DNA of 36,478 nt from Chara braunii (Eukaryota; Streptophyta; Charophyceae; Charales; Characeae). A program made the translations under genes and the position numbers. Below, piece by piece: positions 31,895-36,478 of this stretch. Positions within the stretch are counted from its first letter, which is position 1. Each line of letters opens with the position of its first letter. The notes beneath the pieces are model-generated. The model was not told where the DNA came from. It saw only the letters and a list, made by a program, of their open reading frames with translations, and ran no database searches. Where the stretch lies: contig BFEA01000563.1 in NCBI GenBank assembly GCA_003427395.1, positions 718,818 to 755,295 on the forward strand, in the 5' to 3' direction.

Positions 31895-32965
31895 ATGGCG
31901 CGCTCGCGCTCATCGTCGGTAAGGCGGAAACGCAGACACTCCTCCACATCATCATCATCGAAGTCACACGAGGTGAAGAAGACCAGACGGGGTAGATCGA
32001 GATCTCAAAGTGATCGACGCCACAAGTCAAGGTCACCATCTATACGGAAGAGGAGACGTGTTGAATCTGAGTCCCCAAGGCGATTTGGTAGACTGCAATG
32101 GGAGCAGAGGAGGAATGACTTCCCTCCTCCAGGCAACAGAGCCTGGTTCACACCAGAATTGAAGGAAGAGATTTTTGCACTTGGAAGGGAGTTGGAGAAA
32201 GTAAAGAAGACAGTTGAGCAGTTGAATGCTAAGGTGGCCGAATGCATGAAGGTAGTGCAATCAGGCAAAGGGGAGACAAGTGGTGGGAGACACAAGAAGA
32301 GTCAGGTAGAGGGACATAGCAAGGAGGTAGAGAAGGAGAAAAATCAAGTTTCTCCGTCAGAACTCAAAGCGATGATAGACAAAGCGCTCGAATCAACTCT
32401 TCCACGGAGTAAAGAAGGGGAAACGAGCAAGATGGGTAATGCGCCACAAGGTGTTACGGCTACTGAACGACCAGCAACGGAAGAAGGAAACATGGAGAAG
32501 TTAGTTTCAGAGATGCGTAGGGACGTCAACGAGATTAAACTGATGAAGTATGATCTCGCAGCGGTGAAGGGAACATTGAAGAAGATCAACGAACCTACAA
32601 GAACCTGCACACCGCATGTTTCATCGACAGTCAATCCGAACATGTATCACGGATCGATGATGATTGGAGCACCTACCTCAGTTCACGTGAGCAGAGGAGC
32701 GCCTACCCGAAGCGCACCAAGTCGCAGTATCCTCGGCAGACCAGCGCTGATGCATCCCGAGAACGAACGCACGAAGTTGAAGAGAACGACAAGGATTAGC
32801 AGAGCGAAGAGAAACATCAACTTCAGATTCGAACCGATTATGGACTCTCAACTACTGCGACTCCAGTACACAGATCTGCAAGATCTATGCAAGATCCATG
32901 ACATCAAGTACAAGGACAAACCCCAAGCTATCTCTGCACTGAGGCAAGTACCAGGACTAGTTTAG
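31895..32965 (+). CDS. Penelope-like element ORF1: RS-rich, coiled-coil, SAP-like protein
   Basis: 356 codons from ATG 31895 (an upstream in-frame start near 31799 is possible) to TAG 32963. Residues 1-65 are an Arg/Ser-rich tract (MARSRSSSVRRKRRHSS..., RGRSRSQ, KSRSPSIRKRRR) like the RS domains of splicing factors. FTPELKEEIFALGRELEKVK then KTVEQLNAKVAECMKVV is a heptad-patterned coiled coil (about residues 87-127). The C-terminus LRLQYTDLQDLCKIHDIKYK then DKPQAISAL fits the helix-extended-helix SAP fold that binds DNA. The frame continues after the TAG with YEGRDFNRDSDLEHSPVEVR and a Ser/Asp/Glu-rich stretch to TAG about 33112, so the original protein may have been about 50 residues longer. 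A nucleic-acid-binding partner of ORF2 is likely but inferred; no catalytic motif is seen. Confidence 0.6.
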   Translation: MARSRSSSVRRKRRHSSTSSSSKSHEVKKTRRGRSRSQSDRRHKSRSPSIRKRRRVESESPRRFGRLQWEQRRNDFPPPGNRAWFTPELKEEIFALGRELEKVKKTVEQLNAKVAECMKVVQSGKGETSGGRHKKSQVEGHSKEVEKEKNQVSPSELKAMIDKALESTLPRSKEGETSKMGNAPQGVTATERPATEEGNMEKLVSEMRRDVNEIKLMKYDLAAVKGTLKKINEPTRTCTPHVSSTVNPNMYHGSMMIGAPTSVHVSRGAPTRSAPSRSILGRPALMHPENERTKLKRTTRISRAKRNINFRFEPIMDSQLLRLQYTDLQDLCKIHDIKYKDKPQAISALRQVPGLV

Positions 32966-33090
32966 TATGAAGGAAGGGACTTCAATCGTGACTCTGATCT
33001 AGAGCACTCACCAGTGGAAGTCAGGTCAGACACCAGTTATGAATCATATGAATCGGACTCCAGTGATGACTCATCTTCAACTTCTTCTAG

Positions 33091-33975
33091 CTTGCAGAAC
33101 CTCTCGGGAAGGTAGAAGGGCCTCAGCCGTCGGGAGTACTCACCAAGGAACAAAAGTGGGCGCACATACATCGTGTAGCATCGACGATTGAGAGACTGGT
33201 AGATGTAGGTGGTTTGAAGCAGTGCGCAGAGTATAGTAATTTGTTCAGGTTACTTTTCGTATCTCTAACACTAGAGGGATGCATACCCTGGGCAAGTATA
33301 TTGGTTGAATTTTGGACTGCACAACACTATGGCTTTAGCTCATTATTGGAAGCAAACTATAGTGTGTATGTGCTAATATCACCTTGGTGTCGACATTTTT
33401 ACGTAGGAAGAACTGAAAGGAAACCGGACAGGAGATGGAGCGAACACGTAAACTTAGCCAGGAACGCTAAGGCGGGTATACAACACAAACTATACGGGTG
33501 GTTACGGAAGTTTGGATGAGAGAAGTATGTGTTGATACCGATATGGACCGATGTGAAGTCGGAAGTAAGCATGATGGAAGGGGAACTCATTAAACGATTA
33601 AATCCATACCTGAACACCAGAGGTAAAGGAAGACGGTCTCATAAGCTGAAAGGCAAAAAGAGAAGAGGTAAGAGAAGACGAATGGAATCCAGAATCGAAA
33701 ACAATTACCAACATATTCCTGTATTATTTAAGAACACTAGATCCGGTTACACATCAAAGCTAACGCAGGTTCTACAACGCAAAGCAATGATTGAAAGGAC
33801 AATGGGTGGAGTGTGGCATGAAAAATGAAAATTCATTAAACGCACCTATGGGTCGACTATTATTGAGATTGAGAACGCACATCTCATGCTGGAGGAGTGC
33901 AGATTAAAAATTGAACAAGGTTGTAAATTTTGCGTTATCAAACTGGTGTACACATGACCTAAGACAAATAGATAC
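33091..33975 (+). pseudogene. Penelope-like element ORF2, N-terminal GIY-YIG endonuclease region
   Basis: Open from 33091 with no early ATG: ...VLTKEQKWAHIHRVASTIER, then GGLKQCAEYSNLFRLLFVSL. The nuclease core is NYSVYVLISPWCRHFYVGRT (GIY-YIG equivalents VYVL and FYVGRT) followed by DRRWSEHVNLAR (catalytic Arg and His helix) and, after TGA 33517, MMEGELIKRLNPYLN, which carries the conserved Glu (E-x-x-LI...P-x-LN). Arg/Lys-rich KGRRSHKLKGKKRRGKRRRM follows. Stops at 33517, 33826 and 33955 are all TGA. GIY-YIG enzymes nick DNA; in Penelope-like elements this domain makes the target nick. Canonical Penelope, Neptune and Poseidon elements carry it at the C-terminus, so the N-terminal position places this with the permuted group (Chlamys/Naiad type). 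Confidence 0.75.
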
Positions 33976-35919
33976 ATGAATACATTGATTAACTGTCTAC
34001 GAGCATCATGGAAGAGGAAAGAGCTATATAAACTATCACTGGATGAGATTCTGATTCTTTTATTTGGTTATTCAATCAAACGAAGATTAATTTTTGAAAT
34101 TTCGTATGCAGCACAGATAAATTTGAGTAAGGTTCGACAAGCAGCAACAGATACGATAATGGATTCACTAAGCAATGCAAACCTTGCAAACGATATGATC
34201 AACAGGATGCGAGTGATGTTCAAAAAATAAAAAACAGTTTGAAAAATCCTATACAATCACAGACAAGTAACTGAAATCGCACTTGACTGTAGATGTGAGA
34301 TCTCACCATTTTCAAAGAATGACGCACATGTGGCATGCTGACTGAGTGACATTGTTGATAATCGACTGCTTTGGAACGCGAAAAATATACCACACATGAA
34401 TGAAAGAGTAGGTAAACAAGAGATCTATAAAGTAATTACGCAAACCATTGGAAGGATCCCACCAAACCTACGACAAACAAAAGCGGTGCATATTGATTTA
34501 TTTGAGTGTTGTAAAGAAGTAACGGATAATCAGAATCAGTTGGAAATATCGGAGGTATGAAAAATCATAAATGAGCTTCACACATTCATCAGATCACCAC
34601 TGGACAGAAACATAGGGGGAACTAAAGCATGGTTTGAGAAAACGACGTTATTTTTCTTCGAGTCTACGCATTACGAAGTCATTCACAGATCAAAATTGAA
34701 AATTATCTAGGAGGCAAAATCGACATACCAATCATTAGGACTTGAAAGACTTGCGAAATGGGATGACAAAGGGAACTACGAAAGCGCATACACAATTCCT
34801 AAGAACAAGGACGTCACCCGAAGGCGACTAATTGTACCCACGTATAATGAACCATCAAGACACGCTTCAAAAATCCTTGCCAGGGCAATTAATTTCCTAT
34901 GTAAAACATGGAAAGTGAGATTTGCTCTGGAAGGGACAAACCAATTAGTTCCGAGATTGAAAGAGTGCAACAAAATGGCAGAAGAACAATATGGTAGGGA
35001 TGCCACACTCATATGTACCACACATGACGTTAAGGATATGTTTTCGAATCTGGATCACACACATATCATTAACTCCATGCAATGGATGCTTAACACAACA
35101 CGAGAAAAGAAAAAAACTCATTTGTGTTACAAAACACGAGCAAAATACATAAATTTCGGCAAAGCAAACCGAACATACAGATGGAGAACAGTAAAAATCG
35201 ATATACTGCATGATCTACTATATTACGACATGAAACATGCATACTTTAAAGTCTAAGGCAAACTATTGAAGCAAATCCAGGGTATTCCCATGGAGAAGGG
35301 ATCCAGCCCACCAATCGCCAATATGGTTTGTGCTTATGATGAATACAAATGGCAATCTGAAATTGGAATGGACAGAAAAGTGGTGCATGGAATGAGATTT
35401 GTTGATGATGTGATGATCGTGATCATAGCAGATAAAAATGACACCAAAAAAACAATTGAATGTATGAATTCCTTTGCTACATGCTATCATAAATTGCTCA
35501 AATTGGAAAGAACATTAGATATAGATTGCACAAAATGGAACTACTTGGAAACAAGAATTTTGAAAGGAGATAACCAACCCCTCCTGAAGTGTACACATAG
35601 ATTAAAGAATGAAGAGATGCTCCAGGAGGGGGTTTTGAACTCTCTCTCTCTGAGATCTATCCGTCACTTCAGGAGCGTGGGGTCCGTGAAAACCAAGGTA
35701 CTCACGATACTTGGCACACTGCACAGAATGGTCGCCAACACGTACGACCCATTTGATTTACCAGCGGTAGTGAAACTATACGCGACAGAACTCAATATCA
35801 TGGAATATCCTTGGAGAGTGTCACGAATGGCTTGGCTCGCTTTCATCAGAAACTGCAAACATAATGAGATACGACAACACTTCTTAAAATTCCTGGAGGA
35901 AGAAGACAGAAAGCAATGA
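33976..35919 (+). pseudogene. Penelope-like element ORF2, reverse transcriptase region
   Basis: Same frame as the endonuclease. KSTYQSLGLERLAKWDD, YTIPKNKDVTRRRLIVPTYN then EPSRHASKILARAINFL are finger motifs 1-2. TTHDVKDMFSNLDHTHI (about 35020) is motif A with its Asp, QIQGIPMEKGSSPPIANMVC (about 35275) motif B, and MRFVDDVMIVI (35398-35409 = FVDD) motif C. The C-terminus (LHRMVANTYDPFDLPAVVKL, MAWLAFIRNCKHNEIRQHFL) ends at TGA 35917. Stops: TAA 34228, TGA at about 34240, 34339 and 34558, TAG about 34708, TAA 35254; no frameshift was found in 2.8 kb. FVDD and the unusual motif B (MEKGSSPP instead of MGSPLSP-like) differ from LINE reverse transcriptases in this window. No second GIY-YIG occurs after the reverse transcriptase. 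Confidence 0.8.
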
Positions 35920-36478
35920 GGCGAAAGAAAGCAACAAACACGAAGGATAACTAAGCTATAACATCTCACGTCTCAAGTCACATATTCCGAAATCCATGAA
36001 GTAACCAAGCGACCACAGTGAGAATATAAGTACGAAGGTCCAAAGTAACTCCGAAATATCTGAATCTGACCGCGCGGTCAGACTGGGAAAATCATTAGCC
36101 CAGGTACCGTATCTGAAATGCCTGAAACCGACCGCATATCCAGAATATAAGTACAGAAGTACCGTACAAATTCCACAACATACGAAACGAGAAATGAAGA
36201 GAAATGAAACGAATGAAGTACCTTGAATTTTGCTCGAAAAATAAACAAACAAACAAACAAACAAACAAATAAATATGAAAAAGAAAAAGAAAAAGAAAAA
36301 GAAAATGAAAATGAAATATAACTCACCTGTGAACCAAATCGAACGAAATTTCACACACGTATGTTGCACAGACAAATAACAAATAAACAAAGTAGGTATG
36401 CATACATGGATTTGTTCAGACATCAGTTATGTGATCTCATTCAGAGGAAAGTTCGACGCGAAGGTTGAGACATGACAC
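35652..36478 (+). mobile_element. Downstream pseudo-LTR copy, cut by the window end
   Basis: The end of ORF2 (to 35919) and the 3'UTR repeat 30287-31103. The only notable length difference is in the A-rich simple repeat (GAAAAA/GAAAAT units at 36276-36314). The match continues to the last base of the window (GAGACATGACAC), so the tandem array probably continues beyond it. A 146-155-codon minus-strand open frame is kept in both copies (30592-31032 and 35956-36423), rich in Phe/Ile/Leu from the A-rich repeats; probably fortuitous. Confidence 0.8.

Larger units (their letters stand above)
30218..36478 (+). mobile_element. Penelope-like retroelement with tandem pseudo-LTRs and N-terminal endonuclease
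   Basis: Layout: CT tract, truncated 3' copy (pseudo-LTR), leader, ORF1, ORF2 (GIY-YIG then reverse transcriptase), and second pseudo-LTR running off the window. ORF1 and ORF2 are in different frames (ORF2 is -1 relative to ORF1) and their open stretches overlap at 33091-33111, so frameshifted translation is conceivable. The left junction is in a 205-bp satellite-like repeat. Inactivated here by about nine nonsense codons in ORF2. Confidence 0.8.

Noticed and set aside
33214-35919. Alternative genetic code (stop reassignment) to explain the single long frame with many stops.
   Set aside because: TGA, TAA and TAG all occur, at positions best explained by Trp, Gln and Arg transitions, and other elements in the window use normal stops at ORF ends.

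Overview
This window is eukaryotic repeat-rich DNA. I see no bacterial operon structure, rRNA, intact tRNA or CRISPR array. Almost everything recognisable is retroelement or low-complexity sequence. A green-lineage host fits best, and a charophyte such as Chara would be plausible. Three things point that way: several LINE tails carry the C-x2-C...H-x4-C zinc-binding module (zf-RVT) typical of plant LINEs; short plant-type telomere-like CCCTAAA/TTTAGGG runs occur at about 5.66, 6.95 and 22.6-22.9 kb; and the Penelope-like element at the right end has an N-terminal GIY-YIG endonuclease, a layout known from green algae and some protists and animals. The species call is inference.

Left third (1-8.7 kb): homopolymers, GT, CCT/CTG, CT and GAA tracts and G-quadruplex motifs; three copies of a short foldback (hairpin) repeat; a second dispersed repeat containing GGTGGGGAGC; a minus-strand tRNA-derived SINE (about 4676-4862); and an intronless, broken coding remnant resembling an EF-hand (calmodulin-like) protein at 3705-4147. 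A short stretch at 8108-8155 has all the signals of a tiny intron, including a perfect TACTAAC.

Middle (8.7-29.4 kb): a LINE graveyard. A minus-strand LINE tail (8761-9715) is split by a 518-bp terminal-inverted-repeat element (9063-9580) with an 8-bp target duplication. It is followed by a plus-strand LINE 3' half (about 9716-11485), a LINE endonuclease fragment (12532-13125), a nearly full-length LINE (ORF1 15010-17883; ORF2 17929 to about 22281; poly(A) ending 23330), and a third, 5'-truncated LINE (23331 to about 26200) whose probable zinc-finger tail lies at 28690-29365.

Right end (30.2-36.5 kb): the most interesting system, a Penelope-like element. ORF1 (31895-32965) has an RS-rich N-terminus, a coiled coil and a SAP-like C-terminus. 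ORF2 (about 33091-35919) runs in a single frame through GIY-YIG endonuclease and reverse transcriptase, broken only by stop codons. The last ~0.83 kb of the element (end of ORF2 plus 3'UTR) is present again directly upstream (30287-31103), the tandem pseudo-LTR arrangement of Penelope-like elements, with a period of about 5.37 kb. The upstream copy begins at a long CT tract that aligns with a short CT run inside the ORF.

Nearly all in-frame stops in the LINEs and the Penelope-like element are one transition away from Trp, Gln or Arg codons, so these elements look decayed by C-to-T/G-to-A mutation rather than by many indels. No gene here is clearly an intact host gene.
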